A stretch of DNA of 64,000 bases from Aestuariivivens sediminicola (GCF_022662015.1 NZ_JAKMCM010000006.1:157314-221313); one strand, 5' to 3'. Shown: positions 7,274-17,249, counted from the stretch's first letter. A program made the numbers and translations. Notes: generated by a model not told the origin, from the sequence alone.

Positions 7274-10195
7274 ATGGGGTTAGAGCCACATTTACAGGCC
7301 TTAAGAAATACGCTTTCCGGGGAATTGTTTTTCGATGACCTTTTAAAATCCCTTTATGCCACGGATGCATCGGTTTATCGTATGTTACCCCTGGCGGTGG
7401 CTTATCCGGAGACCGTTGAAGATATTAGAAAACTCATACAATTTGCGGAAAGGCATCAAACGAGTCTGATTCCGCGTACGGCCGGAACATCATTGGCGGG
7501 ACAGTGCGTCGGTTCCGGTATCGTAGTCGATGTTTCCAGGCACTTTACAAAGATTCTGCATCTCGATAAAGACAGGCAAACGGTCACCGTGCAACCCGGT
7601 GTGGTTCGCGATGCTTTAAACAACTATTTGAAACCCTTCGGGCTGTTTTTCGGACCGAATACCTCCACTTCCAATCGGTGTATGCTAGGGGGCATGGTTG
7701 GGAACAATTCTTCGGGTTCCACCTCTATAAAATACGGGGTGACACGGGATAAAGTTTTAGAGATGCATACCATCCTAAGCGACGGTACCGAAGTGGTTTT
7801 TGGTGAACTTACCACAGCCCAATTTTTAGAAAAGACCAAAAAGGATACTTTGGAGGGACACCTTTACAGGACCATTTATGAGGAATTAAAGCCGAGTGCC
7901 GTTCAGGAGCGGGTATTAGAGATTTTTCCAAAACCTGAAATTCACAGGAGAAATACAGGTTATGCCATTGATGCATTGATTCAAACGGAAGTATTCAATG
8001 CATCCTCTCGGACATTTAACATGTGTGAGCTTTTATCCGGCAGTGAGGGCACACTGGCCTTTACGACGCAAATGACCTTAAAATTGGATGTACTGCCGCC
8101 TTCGGAAGCGATTATGGTGGCGGCGCATTTTGATAGTATAGAAAAATGTTTACAAGCAGTAGTGCCGCTTATGAAGCATGATTTGTACAGCTGTGAAATG
8201 ATGGATAAGACGATTTTAGACTGTACGAGGAACAATAAAACCCAGGAGGAAAACAGAACCTTCCTGCAGGGTGATCCCAAGGCGATATTAATGTGTGAAG
8301 TGCGTGCAAACACCAAAGCAGAGGTTGAAGCACAGGCTGGGGGACTAATAGAAACCTTAAAACAAACGGGCTTGAGTTATGCCCATCCTATGCTCTTTGG
8401 TGACGATGTAAATAAGGCTACGACCTTGCGAAGTGCGGGTCTTGGATTGCTGGGAAATATCATTGGTGATAAAAAGGCGGTAGCCTGTATAGAGGACACG
8501 GCAGTCGTTTTAGATGACCTGGCGGATTATATTTCTGAATTCACCAGTTTAATGCGCGACTATAAGCAGGACGCAGTCTACTATGCCCATGCCGGAGCGG
8601 GGGAAATTCACCTGCGTCCGATACTCAATCTCAAACGAAAGCAAGATGTCTCATTATTTAGGAAAATTACGACTGATGTTGCCACATTGGTTAAGCGTTA
8701 TGGGGGTTCCATGAGTGGAGAGCATGGCGACGGCATCGTAAGAGCAGAGTTCATTCCCATGATGATCGGAGAGGAGAATTATGAGATATTAAAACGTATT
8801 AAACAGGCCTTCGATCCGCACTGCATTTTTAATCCCGGGAAAATAGTCGATGCCTATCCCATGGATCAGTCCCTGCGTTATACGGTGGATAGAAAGGAAC
8901 CCGAAATACATACCCTTCTCGATTTTTCCAGATCTCAAGGGATATTAAGAGAAGCTGAAAAATGCAATGGCTCAGGCGATTGCAGGAAGTTGCCTGAATT
9001 CGGGGGTGTGATGTGTCCCAGTTATCGGGCAACCCGTAATGAAAAGGATACCACCCGAGCAAGAGCGAATGCATTGCGGGAGTTCTTAACCCATTCGACT
9101 AAAGACAATCCCTTCAACCATGATGAACTTAAGTCCGTATTCGATTTGTGTCTGAGCTGTAAAGCCTGTGCCAGTGAATGTCCGAGCAGCGTGGATGTAG
9201 CCAGTTTAAAGGCAGAATTTCAATACCAATACCAAAAGGATAATGGGGTGTCTTTACGAACCAAACTATTTGCTTACAACAACCGCATAAACACCTGGTC
9301 CAGTCGCATGCCCAGGCTGTCGAATGCAATGCTGTCGAATAGCATCTCAGCTTCCCTTTTAAAATGGACCTTTGGAATTGCCAAGCCCAGGACACTGCCA
9401 TTGGTGTCGGATAAAAGCTTGTACAGACACTATTCGGAATTCAGAACGAACAGAAAACAGGGCCGCTACCTGAAGAAGGTGTACCTGTTTAACGATGAGT
9501 TCACTAATTTCTTAGATACGGCTATCGGCATGGATGCATTGGAGTTGCTGGAGGGTTTGAACTATGAGGTTCAGATTATCGGGCATGAAGAATCTGGTCG
9601 TGCATTTTTGTCAAAGGGATTACTCGAACAGGCCAGGGTGCTGGCCAATAAAAATGTTGCTGTCTTCAAGGATGTCATTACGGCAGAGACCCCTTTGATA
9701 GGTATTGAGCCTTCGGCAATTTTAAGCTTTAAGGATGAATATCTAAAACTGGCTGACGATTTGCAGGCCGCAGAAGCCATCGCTCGAAATACGTTTCTCA
9801 TTGAGGAATTTATACACAACGAAATTAAACTGGGTAACATAAGACCGGAACAATTTACTTCGGAAAGCAAAACCATTAAATTCCACGGGCATTGCCATCA
9901 AAAGGCACTGGCCAATCAGTCTTCGAGTTTTGAAGTGTTGAATTTACCCAGGAACTACAAGGTTACGATCATTCCCAGTGGCTGTTGTGGTATGGCTGGA
10001 AGTTTTGGTTATGAAAAGGAACATTATGAAGTGAGTATGCTAGTTGGAGAGCAACGCTTGTTTCCTGCCATTAGAAACACACCTGAAAACGTGATTATCA
10101 GCGCCAACGGTACGAGTTGCAGACATCAGATAAAAGATGGGACACAGCGTGAAGCAGAACACCCTATTTCTGTGTTAAGAAAAGCCCTATTGTAA
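7274..10195 (+). CDS. FAD-linked oxidase/Fe-S fusion dehydrogenase (D-lactate/2-hydroxyacid type, YdiJ-like)
   Basis: 973 residues. Residues ~40-270 form a PCMH-type FAD-binding domain (IPRTAGTSLAGQCVGSG binds the flavin). Residues ~270-530 form the FAD-oxidase C domain, with SMSGEHGDGIVRAEF near 475. This is followed by a two-cluster ferredoxin region: the first set includes KCNGSGDC and GVMCPS, the second is CLSCKACASECPS near 625. The C-terminus is a CCG-type region with FHGHCHQKA and PSGCCGMAGSFGYE. The same order of parts occurs in E. coli YdiJ and similar D-2-hydroxyacid dehydrogenases. The substrate is probably D-lactate or D-2-hydroxyglutarate, with electrons going to the quinone pool. 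The exact substrate cannot be read from sequence. Confidence 0.9.
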   Translation: MGLEPHLQALRNTLSGELFFDDLLKSLYATDASVYRMLPLAVAYPETVEDIRKLIQFAERHQTSLIPRTAGTSLAGQCVGSGIVVDVSRHFTKILHLDKDRQTVTVQPGVVRDALNNYLKPFGLFFGPNTSTSNRCMLGGMVGNNSSGSTSIKYGVTRDKVLEMHTILSDGTEVVFGELTTAQFLEKTKKDTLEGHLYRTIYEELKPSAVQERVLEIFPKPEIHRRNTGYAIDALIQTEVFNASSRTFNMCELLSGSEGTLAFTTQMTLKLDVLPPSEAIMVAAHFDSIEKCLQAVVPLMKHDLYSCEMMDKTILDCTRNNKTQEENRTFLQGDPKAILMCEVRANTKAEVEAQAGGLIETLKQTGLSYAHPMLFGDDVNKATTLRSAGLGLLGNIIGDKKAVACIEDTAVVLDDLADYISEFTSLMRDYKQDAVYYAHAGAGEIHLRPILNLKRKQDVSLFRKITTDVATLVKRYGGSMSGEHGDGIVRAEFIPMMIGEENYEILKRIKQAFDPHCIFNPGKIVDAYPMDQSLRYTVDRKEPEIHTLLDFSRSQGILREAEKCNGSGDCRKLPEFGGVMCPSYRATRNEKDTTRARANALREFLTHSTKDNPFNHDELKSVFDLCLSCKACASECPSSVDVASLKAEFQYQYQKDNGVSLRTKLFAYNNRINTWSSRMPRLSNAMLSNSISASLLKWTFGIAKPRTLPLVSDKSLYRHYSEFRTNRKQGRYLKKVYLFNDEFTNFLDTAIGMDALELLEGLNYEVQIIGHEESGRAFLSKGLLEQARVLANKNVAVFKDVITAETPLIGIEPSAILSFKDEYLKLADDLQAAEAIARNTFLIEEFIHNEIKLGNIRPEQFTSESKTIKFHGHCHQKALANQSSSFEVLNLPRNYKVTIIPSGCCGMAGSFGYEKEHYEVSMLVGEQRLFPAIRNTPENVIISANGTSCRHQIKDGTQREAEHPISVLRKALL

Positions 10196-10578
10196 ATACA
10201 GGTGTTAACCTGTATATCTTCGGTGAATCTATCCTGAATTAAGACATTTCACCCCTTTTTTTCAAGGTTTTAAATCATATTCTCAGTGAGTTCGTTCAAA
10301 TTCATGAATCTGGATATCTTTTCTATCACGCGTTTATTTTTATGTCAAGGCCGTTCTTTTAATGGGCACATTTGTTAATAAGGGGTTGTTTTAGAGATAA
10401 ATATGATTTGTAATTCACGCCTTGTTATGGCTGCTTTTGCATCCTGATCGCGATAGTATTGACCAGTTGGCGATATAGACTATCCATGAACGGGCAATAG
10501 CGACCACTGCAACCAAGAAACATTCACTAATTTTGATCTACCCAAACGCATTTAATAATTTAACCTTACATATTAGTT
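10196..10578. other. Intergenic region without a recognisable gene
   Basis: 383 bases after the dehydrogenase. It opens with a short inverted repeat (CAGGT/ACCTG around a four-base spacer, 10199-10212) that has no T-run and is at best a weak terminator. I see no tRNA-like cloverleaf, convincing ORF or repeat in the rest. Confidence 0.5.
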
Positions 10579-10812
10579 ATGGATATCAGATGCCTTAAAA
10601 GCGACCTCCAGAACAACACTTTGTTTAGTCTCATAGAACGGGATGAGTATAACCGTTTTAAAAACCCTTCATTACCGGTGGCAAAAGCCCATAAAATGAA
10701 TTACACAGTTAAAGAAAAGGGAACACCTTTGACCTCCTTTTCCCAGGAGTTGGAGTTCATGCGTACAGAACGTTCCGAATTAAAATGTGATCACGGGAAA
10801 CCATTACCTTAG
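10579..10812 (+). CDS. Orphan 77-aa hypothetical protein
   Basis: An ATG-started ORF of 77 residues, hydrophilic and rich in Lys, Glu and Ser, with Cys at residues 5 and 71. It has no signal peptide, membrane span or motif I recognise. It stands alone in a gene-poor kilobase, with no antisense gene that would explain it as a shadow. A real gene is possible but not established. A 32-aa ORF follows 52 bases downstream on the same strand. Confidence 0.35.
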   Translation: MDIRCLKSDLQNNTLFSLIERDEYNRFKNPSLPVAKAHKMNYTVKEKGTPLTSFSQELEFMRTERSELKCDHGKPLP

Positions 10813-10864
10813 AACATAGGTTGCTCAGTACTCGAAAAGACACTATTAAACCCTAATCTACCAA

Positions 10865-10963
10865 ATGATGATCGAAAAAATTGAGATTATTGTAATCATT
10901 TTAGGCTTTATTCTAATAACGTATATCATAATGCATAAGGTATTCAAGAATAAACGGCATTAA
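10865..10963 (+). CDS. Candidate 32-aa single-span membrane peptide
   Basis: A short ORF starting MMIEKIEIIVIILGFILIT and ending in a basic tail (KVFKNKRH) before TAA. Residues ~7-23 are almost purely hydrophobic, so it looks like one membrane helix with an acidic start and positive end, which would favour a cytoplasmic C-terminus. Short inverted repeats follow (10975-10981 with 10991-10997), then a T-run hairpin at 11056. Small Bacteroidota genomes carry many such unannotated peptides. There is no homology evidence here, only composition and context. Confidence 0.4.
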   Translation: MMIEKIEIIVIILGFILITYIIMHKVFKNKRH

Positions 10964-11055
10964 TAACTATCAGTACTATACACCTCTTTGGTATAGTGGG
11001 TTCTAAGTACCATGAAATTAAAAATTGACCTTGTGATAGGTTAATAGCCCTGTTT

Positions 11056-11083
11056 GACCGTTCAGGATAAAAACGGTCTTTTT
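11056..11083 (+). terminator. Rho-independent terminator-like hairpin
   Basis: A seven-base stem (11056-11062 with 11072-11078) followed directly by five T. It could end a transcript covering the two small ORFs upstream. The remaining bases to 11239 hold no gene that I can support. Confidence 0.6.
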
Positions 11084-11239
11084 ATGCTCTACCTTCAGCT
11101 ATCCTGAGCTACCAAATAAGGCCCATGGTAGGATAGGTTACAGAATAGGACCTCTACCTTATAATGAATATGCACACTACTGTCGAATCCGCCGGATTAA
11201 AATAGGAATTCCCATACATAGGCAGATGTATCTACCGTA

Positions 11240-12106
11240 TCAGGCCTGCTTCTTCTGACGGTGCTCCTGTTCTTTTTGACTCACTATGGTTATGGCAGCG
11301 ATGACATCCTGTATACCATCTAAATCGTCATTGTCTTCATCTACAGAGAACGGCAGAAGCTTATCACTGTTAAAGCTATACACTTTCCAACGCTTGAACT
11401 GATACTCCAATGCCGTAAAATTTTCAACCCAGTCACCGGAGTTCAGGTACATCGTTTTACCTGATGGGGTTTCAATGTATTCCATTTTAGGTTGGTGAAT
11501 ATGTCCGCAGACAACGTAGTCATAGCCTTTCTCAATGGCTAAATCGGATATAACGGACTCATAATCATTAATATATTTGACAGCGCCTTTAACACTGTTT
11601 TTGATTTTCTTGGACAAGGAGTAGCGTTCTTTTCCTCGAGATTCCAGATACCAGTTAACCAGTCTATTGAGAAGGGTCAATAGTGTATAACCATAACTAC
11701 CGAGTTTTGCCAGCCATTTGGCCTTTCGTATGGAGACATCGAAAACATCGCCGTGAAAGAACCACGCTTTTTTTCCATCCAGTTCCAAAACCTTTTTGTT
11801 TACGATGGACACATTTCCAATTTCTGTGTTGGCAAACTTTCTAAATATTTCATCGTGATTTCCTGTAATATATATGACTTCTACACCATTGGAAGCCATG
11901 TCGATAAATTTTTTGATGACCTTTAAATGCGATTTAGGGAAATAATGCTTACTGAACTGCCACACATCAATAATATCACCGTTAAGAATTAGCTTTTTTG
12001 GATCTATACTGTTCAAGTAGGTCAATAGCTGTTTGGCATGGCAACCATAGGTGCCTAAATGCACATCGGAGATTACGACGAGTTCAACTTTTCGTTTAAG
12101 TTTCAA
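11240..12106 (-). CDS. Metallophosphoesterase, UDP-2,3-diacylglucosamine diphosphatase (LpxH)-like
   Basis: 288 residues with the full calcineurin-like metal-binding set: SDVHLG (Asp13/His15 region), NGDIIDVW, GNHDE, HGDVFD and GHIHQPK. This arrangement is that of LpxH-type enzymes, which split UDP-2,3-diacylglucosamine to lipid X in lipid A synthesis. The family also includes other phosphatases, so lpxH is likely but not certain. The start appears to be TTG at 12106: no ATG lies upstream before the in-frame stop, and the first internal ATG would remove the catalytic N-terminus. The C-terminal ~30 residues are acidic then basic, with no known role. Confidence 0.85.
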   Translation of the reverse strand: MKLKRKVELVVISDVHLGTYGCHAKQLLTYLNSIDPKKLILNGDIIDVWQFSKHYFPKSHLKVIKKFIDMASNGVEVIYITGNHDEIFRKFANTEIGNVSIVNKKVLELDGKKAWFFHGDVFDVSIRKAKWLAKLGSYGYTLLTLLNRLVNWYLESRGKERYSLSKKIKNSVKGAVKYINDYESVISDLAIEKGYDYVVCGHIHQPKMEYIETPSGKTMYLNSGDWVENFTALEYQFKRWKVYSFNSDKLLPFSVDEDNDDLDGIQDVIAAITIVSQKEQEHRQKKQA

Positions 12107-12332
12107 GGGAATGCTGTTTAAAGGGGTAAATAAATACTATTTGTATTATTAAATCATTACCTCATAATTATCTCTATATGAGTATATTGTTAAGTTATCG
12201 TTATGAATTCATGGTTTTTTCCGAGTAAGGTATCATTGGAGTACAATGGTATAAGCCTAAACCTGTTCATTAACATAAGGTTTTGCACCATTAGATTCTT
12301 AAAAAAGATTTATTTTAGCAAAAAATTTCATT

Positions 12333-13394
12333 ATGGCTGGAAATACCTTCGGAAAACTATTTAAATTAACCACCTATGGCGAATCCCATGGTCCTGCCTT
12401 GGGCGGTGTCATTGACGGCTGTCCGCCTGGTATACATTTGGATTTGGAAGCCATTCAAAGCGAATTGAACAGAAGAAAACCGGGGCAGTCGGCCATTGTT
12501 ACGCAACGCAAGGAACCGGATTCGGTTGCATTTCATTCCGGACTATTCGAGGGAAGGACTACCGGAACACCGATTGGATTTGTCATAGAAAACACCAATC
12601 AAAAATCGCATGATTACAGTCATATCAAGGACAGTTACAGGCCAAGTCATGCCGATTATACCTACGATCAAAAATATGGGTTAAGAGATTATCGCGGTGG
12701 TGGGCGAAGTTCGGCTCGTGAGACGGCCTGCCGCGTTGTTGCCGGAGCCATTGCCAAACAAGTAATTAAGGAGGTCGGCATTGTGGCCTATGTATCCAGC
12801 GTTGGTAAAATGGCCTTAGATAAGCCCTATAGTGAACTGGACCTGACACAGGTAGAATCGAATGTGGTGCGTTGTCCGGATAAGGATATGGCCGCGAAGA
12901 TGGAGAACTACATCAAAGAGGTTCGAAGTAAAGGGGATACCATAGGCGGTGTTGTAAGTTGTGTTATAAAAAACGTTCCCGTTGGTTTGGGAGAGCCGGT
13001 GTTCGATAAATTGCATGCCGAATTGGGGAAAGCCATGCTTTCTATTAATGCGGTAAAGGGTTTTGAATACGGCAGTGGATTTCATGGCAGTACGATGTAT
13101 GGGAGTGAACATAACGATGCTTTCAATACCGATGGTACCACCAAAACAAATTATTCAGGCGGTATTCAAGGTGGTATTAGCAATGGTATGGATATCTATT
13201 TTAATGTTTCCTTTAAACCGGTAGCTACTTTAATTCAGAAATATGAGACCATCGATAAGGAGGGTCAGATCGTTGAGATGCAGGGGAAAGGACGGCATGA
13301 TCCCTGTGTGGTTCCCCGTGCCGTTCCGATTGTTGAGGCCATGGCCGCTTTGGTAATCGCAGACTTTTTCCTAATCAATAAAATCTATCAATAG
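12333..13394 (+). CDS. aroC: Chorismate synthase
   Basis: Converts 5-enolpyruvylshikimate-3-phosphate to chorismate using reduced FMN, the last common step to aromatic amino acids. Of 353 residues, the usual length. Signatures are the N-terminal [32 protein letters not shown] near 107, [10 protein letters not shown] near 127 and [20 protein letters not shown] near the C-terminus. ATG at 12333. A possible imperfect -7 box TATTTTAG lies at 12311-12318, about 15 bases before the start codon. Confidence 0.97.
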   Translation: MAGNTFGKLFKLTTYGESHGPALGGVIDGCPPGIHLDLEAIQSELNRRKPGQSAIVTQRKEPDSVAFHSGLFEGRTTGTPIGFVIENTNQKSHDYSHIKDSYRPSHADYTYDQKYGLRDYRGGGRSSARETACRVVAGAIAKQVIKEVGIVAYVSSVGKMALDKPYSELDLTQVESNVVRCPDKDMAAKMENYIKEVRSKGDTIGGVVSCVIKNVPVGLGEPVFDKLHAELGKAMLSINAVKGFEYGSGFHGSTMYGSEHNDAFNTDGTTKTNYSGGIQGGISNGMDIYFNVSFKPVATLIQKYETIDKEGQIVEMQGKGRHDPCVVPRAVPIVEAMAALVIADFFLINKIYQ

Positions 13395-13677
13395 ATTTAT
13401 AGATGTACCTTTTCAATGGGATGCATCGGTGATGCGAACGCCATGTATAAACAATGGATAGGGCGTCAGTAAGCTGTTAAAATTGCGTAATTCTTTTTAT
13501 CTTTCCTTACCAAAGGTATGACATCACTGTTATGGTATGAGGATTACAGGGATGAGGTTAATGACTTTAGATGATCAAAGCTGTGGGCATAGGCCAGTAC
13601 GATATCGGGTTTCCAAGACCCCTATGTCCCGGTTTAGAGGACATTGATGATATTAGGAAGGGTATAATTTCTAAAAG

Positions 13678-14232
13678 ATGAGATGGATTAAACTTTTATT
13701 GACGATCGCAAGGGCAAAGTACCGACCCAAATTGCAAGGCTCAGAGACGACGCACCTTAACTTTCGGGTATGGATTACAGATATCGATGTGTCGGTGATG
13801 AACCATGCCGCCATAATGACCGTTTTCGAGATGGGACGGGCCGATTTTATGGTGCGATCTAATTTTTTCAAAGTGGCCACCAGGAACAAGTGGTTTTTCC
13901 CCAATCAAGCCATCAATGTTCAGTTTTACAGGCCCTTAAAAATGTTCCAGGCGGCCTCGGTCTATACCAAGATGTCCTATGTGGACGACACCTGGTTTTA
14001 TTTCGAACAAAAGATTATCCGAAATGGAAAACCCATTGCAGCTTGTTTTGCTAATGGTTTGGCAAAGAAGGGCAGAGAAACCATACCGTCATCCGAAATC
14101 ATAAAAGCCTTAGGTCTTGAGGTTAAAAACGTACCGTCTCAAAGGCACGAACTCATTGATATGTTTAATGAAAAGAACGAAAAACTAACAGAGAAAATCA
14201 TAGAGAATTGGTCCATAGAATCCAATTCATAA
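13678..14232 (+). CDS. Hotdog-fold acyl-CoA thioesterase family protein (THEM6/4HBT-like)
   Basis: 184 residues. The stretch WITDIDVSVMNHAAIMTVFEMGRADFM is a typical hotdog-fold start in which a helix follows Asp/Asn active-site residues, and the order of strands agrees with THEM6-like proteins. It probably hydrolyses or binds an acyl-thioester. No signal peptide. A 283-base gap separates it from aroC and about 105 bases separate it from the symporter gene. The substrate is unknown. Confidence 0.75.
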   Translation: MRWIKLLLTIARAKYRPKLQGSETTHLNFRVWITDIDVSVMNHAAIMTVFEMGRADFMVRSNFFKVATRNKWFFPNQAINVQFYRPLKMFQAASVYTKMSYVDDTWFYFEQKIIRNGKPIAACFANGLAKKGRETIPSSEIIKALGLEVKNVPSQRHELIDMFNEKNEKLTEKIIENWSIESNS

Positions 14233-14337
14233 TTTCGAACAACTGCCAGATGGGCCTTGACCGCATTAAGACATTAAAAATACTTATCTTGCCTGAGTAA
14301 ACAAATTGTACTTTTTCCCGGGATATAAAATTGATTT

Positions 14338-15663
14338 ATGAAAAAACTAGCATTACACTGGAAGATTATTATAGGAATGGTTCTTGGCATCCTGTTCGGA
14401 TTCATCATGAATTCTGTTGATGGCGGCAAGGGATTTGTATCTGATTGGATCGCACCATTTGGAACCATCTTTATCAACCTCTTAAAACTCATTGCAGTGC
14501 CCTTGATTTTGGCTTCTTTAATTAAGGGGATATCTGATTTAAAGGACATTTCTAAGATAAAGTCCATGGGATTGCGCACCATTTCCATTTATATATCAAC
14601 GACAGTGGTGGCCATCATTATCGGATTGAGTATTGTTAATGTGATCCAACCCGGTAAAGGAATGCCCCAGGACACGATAGAAAAAATTAAATTGAAATAC
14701 GAAAACGATGCCGGAGTTACCGATAAATTAATGGAGGCAACAGCCCAGAAAGATGCGGGTCCGCTGCGGGCATTGGTCGATATTTTTCCCAGTAATATTT
14801 TTAAAGCCTTTGCTGAGGCTTCCATGCTGCAGGTGATCTTCTTCGCTTTGTTTGTAGGTATCTGTCTCTTGCTCATTGGTGAGAAAAAAGCAAAACCCTT
14901 AATTAATTTTTTCGATTCACTCAACGAGGTGGTTATGAAAATGGTAGATTTGATCATGCTCTTTGCGCCCTATGCCGTTTTCGCGCTGTTGGCTAATGTG
15001 ATCATTGCCTTCGACGACACTGAAATACTGGTAAAGCTTCTATTTTATTCCTTGTGTGTTGTTGGAGGACTCATTGTAATGATTCTTTTTTATCTGACCC
15101 TCGTGGGGGTATTTGCCAAAAAATCACCCTTGTGGTTCTTAAAAGAAATAAGTCCTGCCCAGCTCCTGGCTTTTTCTACCAGCAGCAGTGCGGCTACTTT
15201 ACCCGTTACCATGGAGCGCGTTGAAGAACATTTAGGCGTAGACAAGGAAGTTTCAGGTTTTGTCTTGCCTGTTGGTGCCACGGTAAATATGGACGGAACG
15301 AGCCTGTACCAGGGCATTGCGGCCGTATTTATCATGCAGGTTATTTGGCCTGAGGGATTGACGTTTACCAATCAGTTGGTCATTATTTTAACAGCCTTAT
15401 TGGCATCAATCGGCAGTGCTGCTGTGCCAAGCGCAGGAATGGTCATGCTTGTAATTGTTTTGGAATCAATAGGATTTCCGGGAGAATTACTGCCTATTGG
15501 ATTAGCACTTATTTTTGCGGTAGACCGGCCTTTGGATATGTGCAGAACGGTAGTCAATGTTACCGGAGATGCCACCGTATCCATGCTGGTAGCCAAATCT
15601 TTGGATAAGATTCATGATCCTAAACCTAAAGAATGGGATGACCATTATGATGAAGTCAAATAA
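14338..15663 (+). CDS. Dicarboxylate/amino acid:cation symporter (DAACS/SLC1 family)
   Basis: 441 residues with about eight membrane helices and two re-entrant loops. The serine-rich hairpin STSSSAATLP (near 280) and NMDGTSLYQG (near 320) are the substrate-binding signatures of GltP/GltT/DctA transporters. A third conserved motif, with VDRPLDMCRTVVNVTGDA, lies near 390-410; the Arg and Asp of this region contact the amino acid in known structures. It probably takes up glutamate, aspartate or C4-dicarboxylates with Na+ or H+ across the inner membrane. It is followed after 34 bases by the ATP-grasp gene on the same strand, so joint transcription is possible. Confidence 0.93.
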   Translation: MKKLALHWKIIIGMVLGILFGFIMNSVDGGKGFVSDWIAPFGTIFINLLKLIAVPLILASLIKGISDLKDISKIKSMGLRTISIYISTTVVAIIIGLSIVNVIQPGKGMPQDTIEKIKLKYENDAGVTDKLMEATAQKDAGPLRALVDIFPSNIFKAFAEASMLQVIFFALFVGICLLLIGEKKAKPLINFFDSLNEVVMKMVDLIMLFAPYAVFALLANVIIAFDDTEILVKLLFYSLCVVGGLIVMILFYLTLVGVFAKKSPLWFLKEISPAQLLAFSTSSSAATLPVTMERVEEHLGVDKEVSGFVLPVGATVNMDGTSLYQGIAAVFIMQVIWPEGLTFTNQLVIILTALLASIGSAAVPSAGMVMLVIVLESIGFPGELLPIGLALIFAVDRPLDMCRTVVNVTGDATVSMLVAKSLDKIHDPKPKEWDDHYDEVK

Positions 15664-15697
15664 AATTTTTATTTTTAATTAAAACCATTAAAACAAC

Positions 15698-16735
15698 ATG
15701 AACGTTTGTTTTATCATGTATCCCTGGGATCAGATTGATCCGGAAAACGATTCCACACTGGCCTTGATCAAGGAGTGTGCAAAGAGAGGCCATGGTTTAG
15801 CCATGTGTACCCCTGCCAATTTAACCATACGCAATAGCGTTACCAACGCTTTTTGTACGGTTCTTAATCGTATGGAAAAAGTACCGTCCAGCCTCAGGGC
15901 CTTCTATAAAAAAGCCGATTTAAGAGAGGAAATGTTGCCTTTGGCCGGCTTCGATGCCATTTTCTTTAGGGCAAATCCACCCCTGGATCCTATCATGTTG
16001 AATTTCTTAGACTCTGTAAAGGATGATGTGTTTATCATCAATTCATTGGAAGGCATGCGTGAGGCCAATAACAAGCTGTATACCGCAGCCTTTGGTGATG
16101 CCCACAGCAATATAATTCCAGCGACTCATGTGTCTAAAAACAAACGATACCTCATTAGGCAGATCAAGGAATCCAAAGCCGATAAAATGATTTTGAAGCC
16201 TTTGAACGGTTATGGGGGTTCGGGCGTTATTTTAATCGAAAAATCGGCCATGAGTAACATCAATTCCTTGTTAGACTTCTACATTACCAATAGCGATGGC
16301 TCATCCAATTACGTTATTTTGCAGGATTATATAGAAGGGGCGGACCAGGGGGATATTCGAATCTTACTGCTGAACGGGGAACCTATTGGTGCCATGAAAC
16401 GGGTGCCCGGAAGTGATGATCATCGCTCAAATGTCTCTGCGGGGGGCAGTGTACAAAAACATAATTTAACGAAAACGGAAAAGGCACTTTGCAAGCAGAT
16501 AGGCCCTAAACTGGTGAATGATGGTCTTTATTTTGTGGGTATCGATGTTATTGGTGGCAAGCTTGTTGAGGTCAATGTCATGTCCCCTGGTGGTATCACC
16601 TACATGAACAAAGTGTATAAGCCCAAGGTTAAAATTGAAGAAAAGGTTATCGATTTCCTTGAAAGTAAGGTTTTGGATAAGTTACAGGCTTTTGACAGGC
16701 GTGCGCGATTGAGAAAAACCGTTGAAGATGCATAG
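15698..16735 (+). CDS. ATP-grasp ligase, glutathione synthase-like
   Basis: 345 residues. The central and C-terminal parts carry GshB-like ATP-grasp motifs: KPLNGYGGSGV at 167-177 for ATP binding, then QDYIEGADQGDIRILLLNG near 210-228, and EVNVMSPGGITYMNKVY near 290, which corresponds to the GshB NxTSPTGI region. Such enzymes join a carboxylate to an amine with ATP. Databases would call it glutathione synthase, but no glutamate-cysteine ligase is seen and this lineage has bshA for bacillithiol, so the true substrates may differ. It is the first gene of a tight operon, and the next gene starts inside its last codons. Confidence 0.85.
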   Translation: MNVCFIMYPWDQIDPENDSTLALIKECAKRGHGLAMCTPANLTIRNSVTNAFCTVLNRMEKVPSSLRAFYKKADLREEMLPLAGFDAIFFRANPPLDPIMLNFLDSVKDDVFIINSLEGMREANNKLYTAAFGDAHSNIIPATHVSKNKRYLIRQIKESKADKMILKPLNGYGGSGVILIEKSAMSNINSLLDFYITNSDGSSNYVILQDYIEGADQGDIRILLLNGEPIGAMKRVPGSDDHRSNVSAGGSVQKHNLTKTEKALCKQIGPKLVNDGLYFVGIDVIGGKLVEVNVMSPGGITYMNKVYKPKVKIEEKVIDFLESKVLDKLQAFDRRARLRKTVEDA

Positions 16736-17246
16736 CACAAGGGCCCTTAAAAAAGCATTGATGATAGTTTTGATGTGTTTGATAGGGTTACAATTGCATG
16801 GCCAGAACAGCACCGTTGAACAATGGTATCAGGTCATTTCAAAATTGCGGAATGATGTGAACCATAATTTTTTAAAAACTTTAAGACCGGCAATGGCAGA
16901 TTTTGAGATGCTCTTTTTAAATAAGGATTACGCTGATAAGGCCATGACGTATGCCAATACGAAATGGGATGGTATCGATAAGGTCCCGGATCATAGTATG
17001 AAACCACCGCATGACACTGATAAAGTACGCTTATTAATGGCGACAAAGCAGGACTTATTGGCTTCGATAACCCATGGTTTACCTGAAGATTACAGCACAC
17101 TTGGGAAATACTTAAAAGACGATGTCGTGGTTTATGGACTACAATATGTTGATGATAATGGTGAGGAACAAAAAACAAGAGCCGCTTTTTTTTATGTCAA
17201 TGATCGATGGATCATCATACCTCAAACATTCAAAGCCTTTCAATAA
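16728..17246 (+). CDS. Secreted protein of unknown function in the ATP-grasp/QEGLA operon
   Basis: 172 residues with a basic N-terminus, hydrophobic segment and a cleavage-like LHGQ near residue 25, so a signal peptide and export are likely. The rest is predicted soluble, with no metal or catalytic motif I recognise; the end, RAAFFYVNDRWIIIPQTFKAFQ, is a likely beta-sheet. The ATG at 16728 overlaps the end of the ATP-grasp gene by eight bases; an in-frame TTG at 16722 is less likely. The following gene starts four bases after the stop. The overlap implies coupled translation and a link to the operon's job. Confidence 0.75.
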   Translation: MHSTRALKKALMIVLMCLIGLQLHGQNSTVEQWYQVISKLRNDVNHNFLKTLRPAMADFEMLFLNKDYADKAMTYANTKWDGIDKVPDHSMKPPHDTDKVRLLMATKQDLLASITHGLPEDYSTLGKYLKDDVVVYGLQYVDDNGEEQKTRAAFFYVNDRWIIIPQTFKAFQ

Positions 17247-17249
17247 GCC

